From contig NZ_JOEH01000036.1 in assembly GCF_000719095.1 (NCBI RefSeq), positions 3,349 through 67,348 on the forward strand: a stretch of 64,000 bases of DNA, in the 5' to 3' direction. Every line of letters starts with the position of its first letter. Positions within the stretch are counted from its first letter, which is position 1. Below the pieces are notes generated by a model that made no database searches, was not told where the DNA came from, and saw only the letters and a list, made by a program, of their open reading frames with translations. The position numbers were made by a program, and so were the translations under genes. Shown in pieces: positions 23,384 through 32,998 of the stretch. This stretch comes from Streptacidiphilus jeojiense (GTDB lineage: Bacteria > Actinomycetota > Actinomycetes > Streptomycetales > Streptomycetaceae).

Positions 23384-26300
23384 ATGGAATTCCGGCTCTT
23401 GGGGCCGCTGAGGATCGGCCCGACGGCCGCGGGCGTCCCGATCGGCGCCGGCAAGTCCCGGGCCCTGCTCGCGGCACTGCTCCTGGACGCCAACAGCACC
23501 GTCCCCATCGACCGCCTGGTCGAGGCCATGTGGCAGGGACGGCCTCCGGCCAGCGCGGCGGCATCGCTCTACAACCATGTGATGCGGCTGCGGCGCATCC
23601 TCGAACCGCAGCTCGGCGACCGGATCCGAGCCGTCACCCCCGGATACCTGATCCGGGTGGAACCCGGGGAGCTGGACACCGACGTGTTCTCCGCGCTGTG
23701 CGCCGACGGCCGTCGGCTCGCCGCGGACGGGCAGTGGGCGCGGTCGTCCTCCGCCCTGACCGCAGCGCTCGACCTGTGGCGCGGCTCCCCCCTGGCCGAC
23801 GTGCCCGGCCTGGACCGCTGGCAGCCCCGACTGCAACAACTGCTGGAGCTGCGGCAGCAGGCCCTGGAAGGACGCGTCGAGGCCGACCTGCAGCAGGGCC
23901 GCCACCACGAGATCATCGGCGAACTCCGGGCCCTGACGGTGGAACAGCCGCTGCACGAGGCCTTCCACCGGCAGCTGATGCTCGCCCTGTACCGGGCGGA
24001 CCGCCGCGCCGAGGCTCTCGGCGTCTTCCAGGCCCTGCGGCGCACGCTCGTCGACGAACTCGGCGTGGAACCGTCGGCGCCGCTCCAGGAGCTGCAGCGC
24101 CGAATCCTCAGCACCGACCCCAGCCCCGAGCCCGGTCCCGGTCCCGCCCTCGACGCCACCACCTCCGCCGGCACCCCGCCCCCCGGCGGCCACCATCTCC
24201 GTCAACTCCCCGCAGACACCCGACTGTTCACCGGCCGCACCCGGGAACTCGACCGGCTGCTGACACTCGCGGAGTCAACCGCCGCGACCGTCGTGGTCAC
24301 CGCGATCGACGGGGCGGCCGGTATCGGCAAGTCCGCCCTCGCCATCCACGCCGCCCACCGGCTCCGTCCGCACTTCCCCGACGGCCAGCTCTTCATCGAC
24401 CTGCACGGCCACACCGACGGCCTGGCCCCCCTGGACGCCGGCCAGGCACTGGACGGGCTGCTGCGCTCCCTCGGCGTCCCCCCGCAGCTGATCCCGCAGG
24501 AACTCGGCGAACGCGCGGCCTTCTACCGCGACCGGCTGGCCGGCACCAGAACCCTGATCATCCTCGACAACGCCGCCGGCACCGCCCAGGTCCGCCCCCT
24601 GGTTCCGGGGACCCCCGGCTGCCTGGTCATGGTCACCAGCCGCCGGCACCTGACCGGACTGGACGACGCCCACTCCCTCACCCTGGACGTCCTGCCCGAA
24701 CCCGACGCGCACGCCCTGCTGCTCAAGGCAGCCGGCCCCGGCCGCATCGCCGACGGCCATCCCGCGGTCGACGAACTGACCGCGCTCTGCGGCTACCTAC
24801 CGCTGGCCGTCCGGATCACCGCCTCGCGGCTACGGCACCACCGGGCCCTGCACGTCCAGGACGTCGTCGGCCAACTGCGCGACGAGAACGCCCGGCTGGA
24901 CGTCCTCCAGGACGACGACCGCAGCCTCTCCGCCGTCTTCGACCTCTCCTACACGGCCCTGCCGGCCGCCGAACAGCACATGTTCCGGCGGCTCGCCCTC
25001 GTCCCCGGCCCCGACTTCGACGCCCGGGCCGCAGCCGCCCTCGCCGACACCGACCGGCACACCGCGGCGCGCCTGCTGGAGTCCCTGCTGGACCACAGCC
25101 TGCTGATCCAGCGCTCGGCCGACCGCTACCGCCTGCACGACCTGCTCCGCCTGTACGCACGCACCCGGTGCGCGGACGATCCGGCCGCGGACCGCGACGC
25201 GGCACTCACCCGGCTGCTGAACCACTACCAGCGGACCGCCGCGGCCGCCGACCGGCACCTGGCCCGGCACACCCGCCCCGGCACCGCCCCACTTCACCCG
25301 GCCGCCACCCGGGACCTGCCCGATCGCACCGCCGCGCTGGCCTGGATGCGGGCCGAACGCGCCAACCTGCTGGCCTGCGCCGCCCATGCCGCCACCACCG
25401 ACCAGCCCGCCTACCTGGTCGAGCTGACCGCATCGCTGGCTGCCTTCCTCCAGCAGGAAGGGCCCTGGCAGCAGGCCGCCGAGCTGCACCAAGCCGCCGC
25501 CGAAACGGCGCACCGGCACCACGCCGCCCTCGGCGAGGCCAACGCCCTGTCCGACCAAGGCCGCGTCCGCTACCTGCTGGGCGACTACCCGGCCGCGGAC
25601 GACTTCCAGCAACGCGCCCTGACGATCTACCAGGACCTCGGCGACCTGCTGGGCGAGGCCAACGCGCTGCACGAACTGGGCCGGCTGCGCCACCTCACCA
25701 GCGACTCACCGGCCGCGGCGACCGCGCTGCAGGAACAGGCGCTGGCGCTCTACCGCAAGCTCTGCGAACCGCTCGGCGAGGCCAACGCCCTGCACGAACT
25801 GGGCCGGGTGCGGCTGATCGAGGGAGACTTCCCGGCCGCCGCGGCACTCCTGGAGCAGGCACTGACGATCCATCAGGACCTCGGCAGCCGGTTCGGCGAG
25901 GCCTACGTCCAGTGGGAGTTGGGCCGGCTGCGCAACGCCACCGGCGAGTACCCGGCCGCCGCCGCGCTACTGCGGCAGGCGCTGACCACCTACGGGGATC
26001 TCGGCAGCCGGTTCGGCGAGGCCAACTCCTACTACGAACTCGGCCGGGTGCAGTACTCGACCGGGGACTACCCGACCGCGAACGCCCTGCAGCTCCGCGC
26101 CCTGGAACTGTTCCGCGAGTTCGGCAGCAGACTCGGCGAGGCGTACGCCCTGCACGAGCTGGGCCGGGTGCGCTGCGTGACCGGCGAACCCGGCACGGCC
26201 GCCGGTCTGCTGCTGCGCGCCCTGGCCCGCTTCGAGGCCCTCGGCGACCGGCAGGGCGAGGCCAACGCCGTCCACGACCTGGCCCGGGCAAGGCAGTTGA

Positions 26301-26668
26301 CCGGGGATCAGGAAGCCGCCGCCGACCTGCTGGCACGGGCCCTCACCCTGTTCCGGGAGCTCGGCGACCGGCAGGGCGAGGCCGAGGTGCTCACCAGCAC
26401 CGGCGCCCTCGCGGCAGAGACAGCGGGCCCGGAGGAGGCACTGGCCCGATACCGGCAGGCCCTGGAGATCGCCCGCGTGATCCACAGCCCCGTCGACGAG
26501 GCCCGAGCGCTGGACGGCTCCGCCGCCTGCCTGGAGCGGCTCGGCGAGCACGACGCCGCCCTCGCCGATCTGCGACTGGCCGCAGCGCTCTACCGCCGCA
26601 TCGGCTCCGCCGAGGCGGCCCCGGCCGCGGCACGCCTCGCCCGACTGGAGTCAAAGAGCGGCGGCTGA
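23384..26668 (+). CDS. AfsR-like SARP regulator with NB-ARC and TPR domains
   Basis: A 1094-residue regulator. Residues 1-95 form the OmpR-like winged helix of SARP proteins (MEFRLLGPLRI start; LYNHVMRLRRILEP recognition region). Residues 100-245 are the bacterial transcriptional activation domain, ending QLMLALYRADRRAEALGVFQ. A Pro/Gly-rich linker leads to the NB-ARC ATPase with the P-loop GAAGIGKSALAIH (about 306-318), a LIILDNA Walker B (about 390) and an LP-x-AV GLPL-like motif near 470. From about 690 to 1090 there are around ten TPR repeats spaced 40 residues apart, each with GEA-ALHELGR. Such proteins integrate signals and activate secondary metabolism or development. No biosynthetic cluster is visible here. 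A GGGGGG stretch precedes the ATG. Confidence 0.9.
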   Translation: MEFRLLGPLRIGPTAAGVPIGAGKSRALLAALLLDANSTVPIDRLVEAMWQGRPPASAAASLYNHVMRLRRILEPQLGDRIRAVTPGYLIRVEPGELDTDVFSALCADGRRLAADGQWARSSSALTAALDLWRGSPLADVPGLDRWQPRLQQLLELRQQALEGRVEADLQQGRHHEIIGELRALTVEQPLHEAFHRQLMLALYRADRRAEALGVFQALRRTLVDELGVEPSAPLQELQRRILSTDPSPEPGPGPALDATTSAGTPPPGGHHLRQLPADTRLFTGRTRELDRLLTLAESTAATVVVTAIDGAAGIGKSALAIHAAHRLRPHFPDGQLFIDLHGHTDGLAPLDAGQALDGLLRSLGVPPQLIPQELGERAAFYRDRLAGTRTLIILDNAAGTAQVRPLVPGTPGCLVMVTSRRHLTGLDDAHSLTLDVLPEPDAHALLLKAAGPGRIADGHPAVDELTALCGYLPLAVRITASRLRHHRALHVQDVVGQLRDENARLDVLQDDDRSLSAVFDLSYTALPAAEQHMFRRLALVPGPDFDARAAAALADTDRHTAARLLESLLDHSLLIQRSADRYRLHDLLRLYARTRCADDPAADRDAALTRLLNHYQRTAAAADRHLARHTRPGTAPLHPAATRDLPDRTAALAWMRAERANLLACAAHAATTDQPAYLVELTASLAAFLQQEGPWQQAAELHQAAAETAHRHHAALGEANALSDQGRVRYLLGDYPAADDFQQRALTIYQDLGDLLGEANALHELGRLRHLTSDSPAAATALQEQALALYRKLCEPLGEANALHELGRVRLIEGDFPAAAALLEQALTIHQDLGSRFGEAYVQWELGRLRNATGEYPAAAALLRQALTTYGDLGSRFGEANSYYELGRVQYSTGDYPTANALQLRALELFREFGSRLGEAYALHELGRVRCVTGEPGTAAGLLLRALARFEALGDRQGEANAVHDLARARQLTGDQEAAADLLARALTLFRELGDRQGEAEVLTSTGALAAETAGPEEALARYRQALEIARVIHSPVDEARALDGSAACLERLGEHDAALADLRLAAALYRRIGSAEAAPAAARLARLESKSGG

Positions 26669-26786
26669 GCTCTTGCCACTACCGCCACCAACCGGATACT
26701 TTCAATCCGTTTGACCTTCGCCCGGTCCGGGTTGAACGGCGCTGACCTGCATGGATAACCGCGGACAGGTTTCTGCGACGCACCCC

Positions 26787-26843
26787 TTGATGTTGCGGAG
26801 GTTGCTTCCCATAATCCCGGCACCGCAGGCAACACGGGTTGCC
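26787..26843 (+). promoter_or_regulatory. Promoter and LacI-type operator of the GH-like/FGE-like gene
   Basis: TTGATG (26787-26792), a 17-bp spacer and CATAAT (26810-26815) form a good promoter. Twelve bases downstream lies the palindrome GGCAAC-ACGG-GTTGCC (26828-26843), followed by two direct copies of ATTGCCAACTC-type sequence up to about 26861. The same arrangement precedes the lacI gene at 29205-29262. Confidence 0.65.
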
Positions 26844-26921
26844 AACTCGTATTGCCAACTCCTCTTGCCTGCGACGAGCCGACATCGGATCAACCCCCTC
26901 AATGGCGAAGGGCATTCGCAC

Positions 26922-29189
26922 ATGACTGACCACCCCCAGTCCGCACCGTCCCGCAGAACCGTCCTCCACCGCGCCGCGTGGGGAGCAGCCGCCGTCGCCG
27001 CGGCGCCGTTGATCACCGGTCGCGGCGCCGACCGCTCGGGGGCCCCGTCCTCCGACGCCGTCGCCGTGGCGGACACCACCGCTGCGGGCTACCCGCTGGA
27101 GTTCGACCCGGTCCTGATCTTCGGTCCGACCACGCCCGCCGACACCGACGCCTGGCGGGCGGCGATGCTGCAGTGGCGGGCCGAGCAGCGCGCCCTGATC
27201 GACTACGACGACCACAACTACCGGCGCCCGGAGCTGGCCTGGACCCAGCGCAACCCGATCCAGACCCAGATGATGGTGCACGACCTGGACTTCTACGACC
27301 GGGCCGGCGGCCGGTACACCGTGGAGAAGTACCTGGGCACCCTGGAGCGCCGCTACGGCGGCATCGACTCGGTGCTGATCTGGCCCACCTACCCCAACAT
27401 CGGCGTGGACGACCGCAACACCGAGCAGATGATCCGGGACATGCCCGGTGGCGTCGCCGGGCTGCGGCGGATGGTCGCCGACTTCCACCGCGCCGGGGTC
27501 AAGGTGATGTTCCCGATCCACCCGTGGGACAACGGCACCCGCGATCCTGGCAGGCCCTGGTCGGCCGTGCTGCCCGAGCTGATGGCCGAGATCGGCGCCG
27601 ACGGCCTCAACGGCGACACCATGCTGGCGGTCACCGAGGACTACTTCACCAACTCGGTGGCCGACGGCGACGCGCTGGCCCTGGAGCCCGAACTGGGACT
27701 GCGCAGGCTGGACGACCTGTCGCCGATCGAGTGGAACACCCAGACCTGGGGCTACTGGTACGTCACCGGGTTCGTCCCGCCGGTCAGCATGACCAAGTGG
27801 ATGGAGCCGAGGCACACCGTTCACGTCAACTCCCGCTGGTCCACCAGCAAGATCGACATGCTGCAGGCCGCGTTCTTCAACGGCACCGGCCTGGAGAGCT
27901 GGGAGAACGTCTGGGGCATCTGGAACCAGATGACCGACCGGGACAACGAGGCGGTGCGCCGGGTCACCACCATCGAGCGCACCTTCCCCGACCTGCTGGT
28001 CAGCCAGGGCTGGGAACCGCACACGCCGACCGTCCAGGACGGTGCGGTCTTCGCCAGCAAGTGGCCCGGCAGCGGCTCGCAGGCGCTGTGGACCGTGGTC
28101 AACCGCAGCACCTCGGCGGTGGCCGGGGACCAGCTCGTCGTTGCGCACCAGGCCGGACTGCACTACTACGACCTGTGGAACGGCGTCGAGTTGAAGCCCC
28201 GGGTGACCGGCGGCAGCGCCACCCTCACCTTCCCGATCGAGGCCAAGGGCTTCGGCGCGGTGCTGGCCAGCACCACCGCGGCGCTGCCCAGGGGCTTCGC
28301 CGACTTCCAGCGGGAGATGCACCGCGCGGCGGCCCGGCCGCTGAGCAGCTACTCCAGCGCCAACACCTTCGCGGCCCAGACGATGACCCCGATCCACCCG
28401 ACCCCGCGTCAGGACCGCACGCCCGCGGGCATGGTCGCCGTCCCCGGGACCGACTTCCTGTTCACGGTCAGCGGCACCGAGATCGAGGGCGGTGACATGG
28501 TCGGCGTGGACGTGCAGTACCCGTGGGAGACCCAGCCGGGCCGCGAGCACAGCCATGTCGTCACCATCAAGCCGTTCCTCATCGACCGCACCCCGGTCAC
28601 CAACGCGCAGTACCAGCGGTTCCTGGACGCCACCGGCTACCGACCCGCGGACAGCCACCACTTCCTCAAGGACTGGGACTGGTCGCGCCGGCAGCAGCCG
28701 CAGTACCGCGCGGGCTGGGCCGACAAGCCGGTCACCTGGGTGTCGCCCGAGGACGCCCGCGCCTACGCCGCCTGGGCCGGCCGGCGGCTGCCCAACGACT
28801 GGGAGTGGCAGTACGCCGCCCAGGGCACCGACGGCCGGCTGTACCCGTGGGGCAGCACCTTCGACGCCGCCCGGGTGCCGGCCACCTGGTCCGGGCGCGA
28901 CGGCCTGCCCGGCCCGGCGGACGTCACGGCGCATCCCTCCGGCGCCAGCCCGTTCGGGGTGCTGGACCTGGTGGGCAACGTCTGGCAGTGGACCAACGAG
29001 TTCACCGACGCGCACACCGCCGCCGCCGTGATCCGCGGCGGCTCCTACTACCGGCCGCAGGGCTCCGACTGGTACATGCCCAGCGACGAGAACGCCTACC
29101 GGCTCGACCGCCACAACCGGTACCTGCTGATGGCTCCGAGTCTGGACCGCTCGGCCACGATCGGATTCCGCACCGCGGCCGACCGCTGA
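26922..29189 (+). CDS. Secreted protein: glycosidase-like N-terminal region plus FGE-like C-terminal domain
   Basis: A 755-residue Tat-exported protein (SRRTVLHRAAWGAAAVAAAP, residues 11-30). Residues about 60-470 look like a TIM-barrel glycoside hydrolase with an accessory beta domain: repeated Asp/Trp-rich strands such as VLIWPTYPN, VKVMFPIHPWDNG and GLNGDTML. Residues about 500-755 are a formylglycine-generating-enzyme/sulfatase-modifying-factor fold, with PVTNAQYQRFLDATGY, PVTWVSPEDARAYAAWAGRRLPNDWEW, GNVWQWTNEF, IRGGSY and IGFR. The two active-site cysteines of true FGEs are absent (the region around IRGGSYYRP has none), so this domain is probably structural or binding. GAAGGG precedes the ATG. 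The shared operator with the downstream lacI-rbs genes suggests it releases the sugar that system imports. Confidence 0.72.
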   Translation: MTDHPQSAPSRRTVLHRAAWGAAAVAAAPLITGRGADRSGAPSSDAVAVADTTAAGYPLEFDPVLIFGPTTPADTDAWRAAMLQWRAEQRALIDYDDHNYRRPELAWTQRNPIQTQMMVHDLDFYDRAGGRYTVEKYLGTLERRYGGIDSVLIWPTYPNIGVDDRNTEQMIRDMPGGVAGLRRMVADFHRAGVKVMFPIHPWDNGTRDPGRPWSAVLPELMAEIGADGLNGDTMLAVTEDYFTNSVADGDALALEPELGLRRLDDLSPIEWNTQTWGYWYVTGFVPPVSMTKWMEPRHTVHVNSRWSTSKIDMLQAAFFNGTGLESWENVWGIWNQMTDRDNEAVRRVTTIERTFPDLLVSQGWEPHTPTVQDGAVFASKWPGSGSQALWTVVNRSTSAVAGDQLVVAHQAGLHYYDLWNGVELKPRVTGGSATLTFPIEAKGFGAVLASTTAALPRGFADFQREMHRAAARPLSSYSSANTFAAQTMTPIHPTPRQDRTPAGMVAVPGTDFLFTVSGTEIEGGDMVGVDVQYPWETQPGREHSHVVTIKPFLIDRTPVTNAQYQRFLDATGYRPADSHHFLKDWDWSRRQQPQYRAGWADKPVTWVSPEDARAYAAWAGRRLPNDWEWQYAAQGTDGRLYPWGSTFDAARVPATWSGRDGLPGPADVTAHPSGASPFGVLDLVGNVWQWTNEFTDAHTAAAVIRGGSYYRPQGSDWYMPSDENAYRLDRHNRYLLMAPSLDRSATIGFRTAADR

Positions 29190-29204
29190 CCTGCCGTCAG
29201 GCCC

Positions 29205-29262
29205 TTGCGGTTGCGATGGTTGCTCCTCATAATCCCGTGACCCGCCCGCAACTCGTGTTGCC
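29205..29262 (+). promoter_or_regulatory. Promoter and operator of the lacI-rbs operon
   Basis: TTGCGG (29205-29210), a 17-bp spacer and CATAAT (29228-29233) are followed 13 bp later by CGCAAC-TCGT-GTTGCC (29247-29262). This is the same GCAAC-N4-GTTGC palindrome as at 26828. Further half-sites of the AATTGCCAACTCG type continue to about 29300. The regulator is presumably the LacI protein encoded directly downstream. Confidence 0.65.
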
Positions 29263-29362
29263 AACACGAATTGCCAACTCGAATTGTCACCACGAGTTGC
29301 GGGCCCCACGGCCGCCTGCCGGGCGGCCGACCGACGATCAACGAAGACCTTCGGGGGACACC

Positions 29363-30439
29363 ATGGCAACACGACAGGACGTCGCCACACTGGCGGGCAC
29401 CTCGCCCTCGGTGGTCAGCTACGTGCTCAACAACGGCCCGCGCACCGTCGCCCCGGCGACCCGGGAGCGGGTGCTCGCGGCGGTGCAGCAGCTCGGCTAC
29501 CGCCCCAACGCCGTCGCCCGCTCGCTGCGGCTGAGCCACACCATGACCCTGGGACTGGTCGTCCCGGACGCGGCCAACCCGTTCTTCGCGGAACTGGCCC
29601 GCGCCCTGGAGGACCACGCCTGGGCGGCCGGCTACACCCTGCTGGTCGGCAACACCGTGGACGACCCGGGCCGCGAGGCCGGATACATCAGGACCTTCAT
29701 CGACCGTCAGGTCGACGCCCTGGTCCTGATCCCGGCCCAGGGCGACCAGCCCTGGCGGACCGAGCTGGCCCGCTCCGGGATCCCCAGCCTGGTCTTCGAC
29801 CGCGAGCTGGAGGGCGTCGGCATCTCCCAGGTGCTGGTCGACAACGCCCGCGGCGCCCAGCAGGCCACCGAGCACCTGCTCGCCCACGGCCGCCGCCGGG
29901 TCGGCTGCATCGCCGGGCCGCTGGGCATCCACCCCACCGTGGACCGCGTGGTCGGCTGGCGGCGGGCGCTGGAGCAGGCCGGACTCAAGGCCGGATCGGG
30001 CTCGGGCGGCCGCACCGGCTGGGAGGCCTGCCCGCAGGCCGCGCCGCTGCTGCACGGCTCCTTCGGGCGCCTGGACGGCTACCGCTCCGGGCGGGCGCTG
30101 CTGTCCCAGGACCGCGCGGTGGACGCCCTGTTCGTCACCTCCGACGAGCAGGCCGCCGGGGTCCTGCGGGCGGCGACCGAACTGGGCATCCGGGTCCCCG
30201 ACGACCTGGCGCTGGTCTCCTTCGACGGGATCGCCGCCGGCGCCTACACCACCCCGGCGCTGTCGACGATGCGTCAGCCCGTCGAGGACCTGGGCCGCAC
30301 CGCCATCGAGCGGCTGCTGGAGCGGATGAAGGACCCGGACCTGCCGCCCAGCCGGGACGTGCTGCCGGTGACCCTGCTGGCCAGGGGATCCTGCGGCTGC
30401 CCCGACCCGGACGGCGGCGAACACCCGCCGCCCGCCTGA
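29363..30439 (+). CDS. LacI family transcriptional regulator
   Basis: A 358-residue repressor. The N-terminal helix-turn-helix plus hinge (residues 1-60) reads TRQDVATLAGTSPSVVSYVLNNG and continues to RPNAVARSLR. The periplasmic-binding-protein-like sensor domain follows (about 65-345), with LGLVVPDAANPFFAELARALED, ALVLIPAQ, GIPSLVFDRE, VTSDEQAAGVLRAATELG and ALVSFDGI. The start at 29363 follows a GGGGGACACC leader. It is the first gene of the rbs-like operon and sits behind a promoter with the GCAAC-N4-GTTGC palindrome that also precedes the upstream secreted enzyme, so it probably regulates itself and both units in response to a sugar. Confidence 0.9.
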   Translation: MATRQDVATLAGTSPSVVSYVLNNGPRTVAPATRERVLAAVQQLGYRPNAVARSLRLSHTMTLGLVVPDAANPFFAELARALEDHAWAAGYTLLVGNTVDDPGREAGYIRTFIDRQVDALVLIPAQGDQPWRTELARSGIPSLVFDRELEGVGISQVLVDNARGAQQATEHLLAHGRRRVGCIAGPLGIHPTVDRVVGWRRALEQAGLKAGSGSGGRTGWEACPQAAPLLHGSFGRLDGYRSGRALLSQDRAVDALFVTSDEQAAGVLRAATELGIRVPDDLALVSFDGIAAGAYTTPALSTMRQPVEDLGRTAIERLLERMKDPDLPPSRDVLPVTLLARGSCGCPDPDGGEHPPPA

Positions 30440-30515
30440 CCCGCCCCCCGACCCGACCCCCTGACCCGACCCCCCTGATCCGCCCCAGATGACGACAACC
30501 ACGGAGCACACACCA

Positions 30516-31496
30516 ATGACTGAACGACTCGTCGTGGTCGGCAGCCTCAACATGGACCTGTCGGTCACCGTCCCCCGCCTCCCCGCACCGGGCGAGACGG
30601 TGTCGGGCGCCGACGTGATCCGCGGCGCCGGCGGCAAGGGCGCCAACCAGGCCGTGGCCGCCGCCCGGCTCGGCGCCCGGGTGCGCATGGTCGGACTGCT
30701 CGGTGACGACGCGTTCGGCAGCGAACTGCGCAGCTGCCTGGCCACCGAGGGCGTCGACGACCGGGCCGTCGCCGAGCTGCCCGGCGCGGCCTCAGGACTG
30801 GCCCTGATCGTGGTCCAGCACGACGGCGAGAACACCATCACCCTCTCCCCCGGCGCCAACCACCACCTGGACACCGCCACCCTGGCCACGCTCACCGACG
30901 GCCTGCTGGCCGCCCCCACCGACACCGTGCTGCTGCAACTGGAGGTACCGCTGCCCACCGTGCTAGCCGCCGCCCGCACCGCCCGCGCGGCGGGCGCGCT
31001 GACCGTGCTCAACGCCGCACCGCGCCCCGAACCGGGGCCGCTGCTGGCCGAGTTGCTGCGGGAGGTGGACGTCCTGGTGGTCAACGAGACCGAGGCGACC
31101 GGCCTGCTGGGAATCCAGCACCGGCCCGGCGCCGACACCGGCCTGGAGACCTGGGCCGAACGGGCCGAGCAGCTGCGCGCGCTGGGCCCGGCCACCGTGG
31201 TGATCACCCTCGGCGCGCTCGGAGCACTGGCCGCGGGCCCGCTGCACCGCCACCACCAGCCGGGCTTCCCGGTGCACGCGGTGGACACCGTCGGCGCCGG
31301 CGACGCCTTCTGCGCCCAGCTCTCCATCGCCCTGGGCGCCGGCGTCGCGCTCCCGCAGGCGCTGCGCCGGGCCTGCGCCGCCGGGGCGCGGGCCGCGACC
31401 CGGGTCGGGGCGCAGTCCTCCCTGCCCACCCGGGCCGAGGTCGACGCCCTGCTGGCCGCGGCTCCGATCGGCACGGAGGCGCAGCATGCGCACTGA
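30516..31496 (+). CDS. rbsK: Ribokinase
   Basis: A 326-residue PfkB-family sugar kinase that phosphorylates ribose or a similar sugar at O5. Family features: VVGSLNMDLSV at the N-terminus, GGKGANQAVAAARLG (about residues 37-51, first PfkB signature region), NETEATGLLG and the catalytic block VDTVGAGDAFCAQLS (about 257-271) with the anion-hole GAGD and base Asp. The ATG at 30516 (GGAG 9 bp upstream) is preferred to an upstream in-frame ATG at 30489. The 3' end overlaps rbsD by 11 bp, showing operon organisation. Confidence 0.9.
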   Translation: MTERLVVVGSLNMDLSVTVPRLPAPGETVSGADVIRGAGGKGANQAVAAARLGARVRMVGLLGDDAFGSELRSCLATEGVDDRAVAELPGAASGLALIVVQHDGENTITLSPGANHHLDTATLATLTDGLLAAPTDTVLLQLEVPLPTVLAAARTARAAGALTVLNAAPRPEPGPLLAELLREVDVLVVNETEATGLLGIQHRPGADTGLETWAERAEQLRALGPATVVITLGALGALAAGPLHRHHQPGFPVHAVDTVGAGDAFCAQLSIALGAGVALPQALRRACAAGARAATRVGAQSSLPTRAEVDALLAAAPIGTEAQHAH

Positions 31497-31881
31497 CGGC
31501 ATCTGGCATCCGCGGCTGCTCCAGCTGATCACCGCGCTGGGCCACGGCGACCTGCTCGTGGTCGCCGACCCGGGCCTGCCGGTTCCCCCCGGTGTGGAGA
31601 GCCTGGACCTGGTCTGGCGGCGCGGGGACCCGCCGTTCCTGCCGGTGCTGGCAGCCGTCCTGGACGAACTGACCACCGAGCACCTCACCGTCGCCGCCGA
31701 GGCCACCGCCCCCGCCCTGGTCCAGGGCATCGACGGGCTCGCCCGCCGGCACGGCCTGACGGTGGAACAGGTCCCGCACGAGCAGCTCAAACAGCTGACC
31801 CGCAGCGCCCGGATCGTCGTCAGGACCGGCGAGGCCACCCCGTACGCCAACGCGGTCCTGCGCGCGGGCGTCCCCTTCTAG
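31486..31881 (+). CDS. rbsD: D-ribose pyranase / RbsD-FucU family mutarotase
   Basis: A 131-residue protein of the RbsD/FucU family, which interconverts sugar anomers before phosphorylation. Family features are the GIWHPRLLQLITALGHGDLLVVADPGLP N-terminal region with catalytic His and Asp, and a C-terminal VRTGEATPYANAVLRAGV segment. Length is normal. It overlaps the end of rbsK and precedes the transporter genes, supporting a ribose or ribose-like substrate. Confidence 0.9.
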   Translation: MRTDGIWHPRLLQLITALGHGDLLVVADPGLPVPPGVESLDLVWRRGDPPFLPVLAAVLDELTTEHLTVAAEATAPALVQGIDGLARRHGLTVEQVPHEQLKQLTRSARIVVRTGEATPYANAVLRAGVPF

Positions 31882-32016
31882 CCCTCGCCGCCCCGACTCC
31901 CCCGCCCCGGCCCGCACCGCCCCGACTTTCCACCTCCCCGAACCCGCTTCCGTAGCACCGCCTTGCCCGAAACCGTCCGCATAACGCACCAAACCACCCG
32001 AAAGGCAGTCCCCGCC

Positions 32017-32988
32017 ATGAAGCTCAAGCTCGCCCTCACCGCCGCCACCGCCCTCGCCCTCAGCGCCGCGCTCAGCGCCTGCGGCCAGGAGGGCGGCAGC
32101 GGGTCCACCGGCGCCGCCGCCTCCGCCGGCGGCAAGCCGACCATCTGCCTGGTGATGAAGTCCCTGGGCAACGACTACTTCCAGACCATGGAGAAGGGCG
32201 CCGAGGCCCACGCAAGAGAGCGCGGCGACCTCACCCTGGAGGCCAGCGGCATCCAGAACGAGACCGACATCGACGGCCAGGTCGCCGACATCAACAAGTG
32301 CATCACCGACAAGGTCGCCGGCCTGGTCATCGCCCCGGCGGACTCCCGCGCCCTGGTGGCGCCGCTGGCCCGGGCCGCCAAGGCCGGGATCAAGCTGGTC
32401 AACATCGACGTCCAGCTCGACCCGGCCGCGCTGAAGTCCGCGGGCCTGGACATCCCGTTCGTCGGCCCCGACAACACCCTGGGCGCCCAGGAGTCCGGCG
32501 CGGTGCTCGCCAAGGCCATCGGCAGGGGCAGCAAGGTCGTCATCCTGGAAGGCATCTCCGGCGCGGCCAACGCCGAGCAGCGCACCGCCGGGTTCGTCGC
32601 CGCGGCCAAGGCCGGCGGGCTGGACGTGATCGCCTCGCAGTCCGCGAACTGGGAGACCGACCAGGCCTACACCGTCACCACCAACCTGATCACCGCCCAC
32701 CCCGACATCACCGGCATCCTCTCCTCCAACGACGACATGTCGCTGGGCGCGGTCAAGGCCATCGCGGCCGCCAAGAAGACCGGCCAGATCAAGGTCGCCT
32801 CCTTCGACAACATCGACGCGCTGCATCCCTACCTGCTCAACGGCACCGTGGTGTCCACCGTCGACCAGTTCGCCGCCAAGCAGGCCGGCGACGGCATCGA
32901 CGTGGCCATGAAGGAGATCGCCGGCCAGACCGAGACCGGCTGGATCAAGACCGACATCAAGGTCGTCACCAAGTCCGACCTCGGCTGA
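32017..32988 (+). CDS. rbsB: Sugar ABC transporter substrate-binding lipoprotein
   Basis: A 323-residue lipoprotein: the signal peptide ends LSAALSAC, with the lipidated Cys at about residue 22. The mature part is a type I periplasmic-binding fold (Peripla_BP_4): TICLVMKSLGNDYFQTMEKGAEAHA, then DINKCITDKVAGLVIAPAD, VGPDNTLGAQESGAVLA and SNDDMSLGAVKAI. These are typical for RbsB-like ribose/galactose-class binders. AAAGG lies upstream of the ATG at 32017. A 135-bp gap separates it from rbsD with no clear terminator. Substrate is assigned from its operon partners. Confidence 0.88.
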   Translation: MKLKLALTAATALALSAALSACGQEGGSGSTGAAASAGGKPTICLVMKSLGNDYFQTMEKGAEAHARERGDLTLEASGIQNETDIDGQVADINKCITDKVAGLVIAPADSRALVAPLARAAKAGIKLVNIDVQLDPAALKSAGLDIPFVGPDNTLGAQESGAVLAKAIGRGSKVVILEGISGAANAEQRTAGFVAAAKAGGLDVIASQSANWETDQAYTVTTNLITAHPDITGILSSNDDMSLGAVKAIAAAKKTGQIKVASFDNIDALHPYLLNGTVVSTVDQFAAKQAGDGIDVAMKEIAGQTETGWIKTDIKVVTKSDLG

Positions 32989-32998
32989 ACGGAACACC

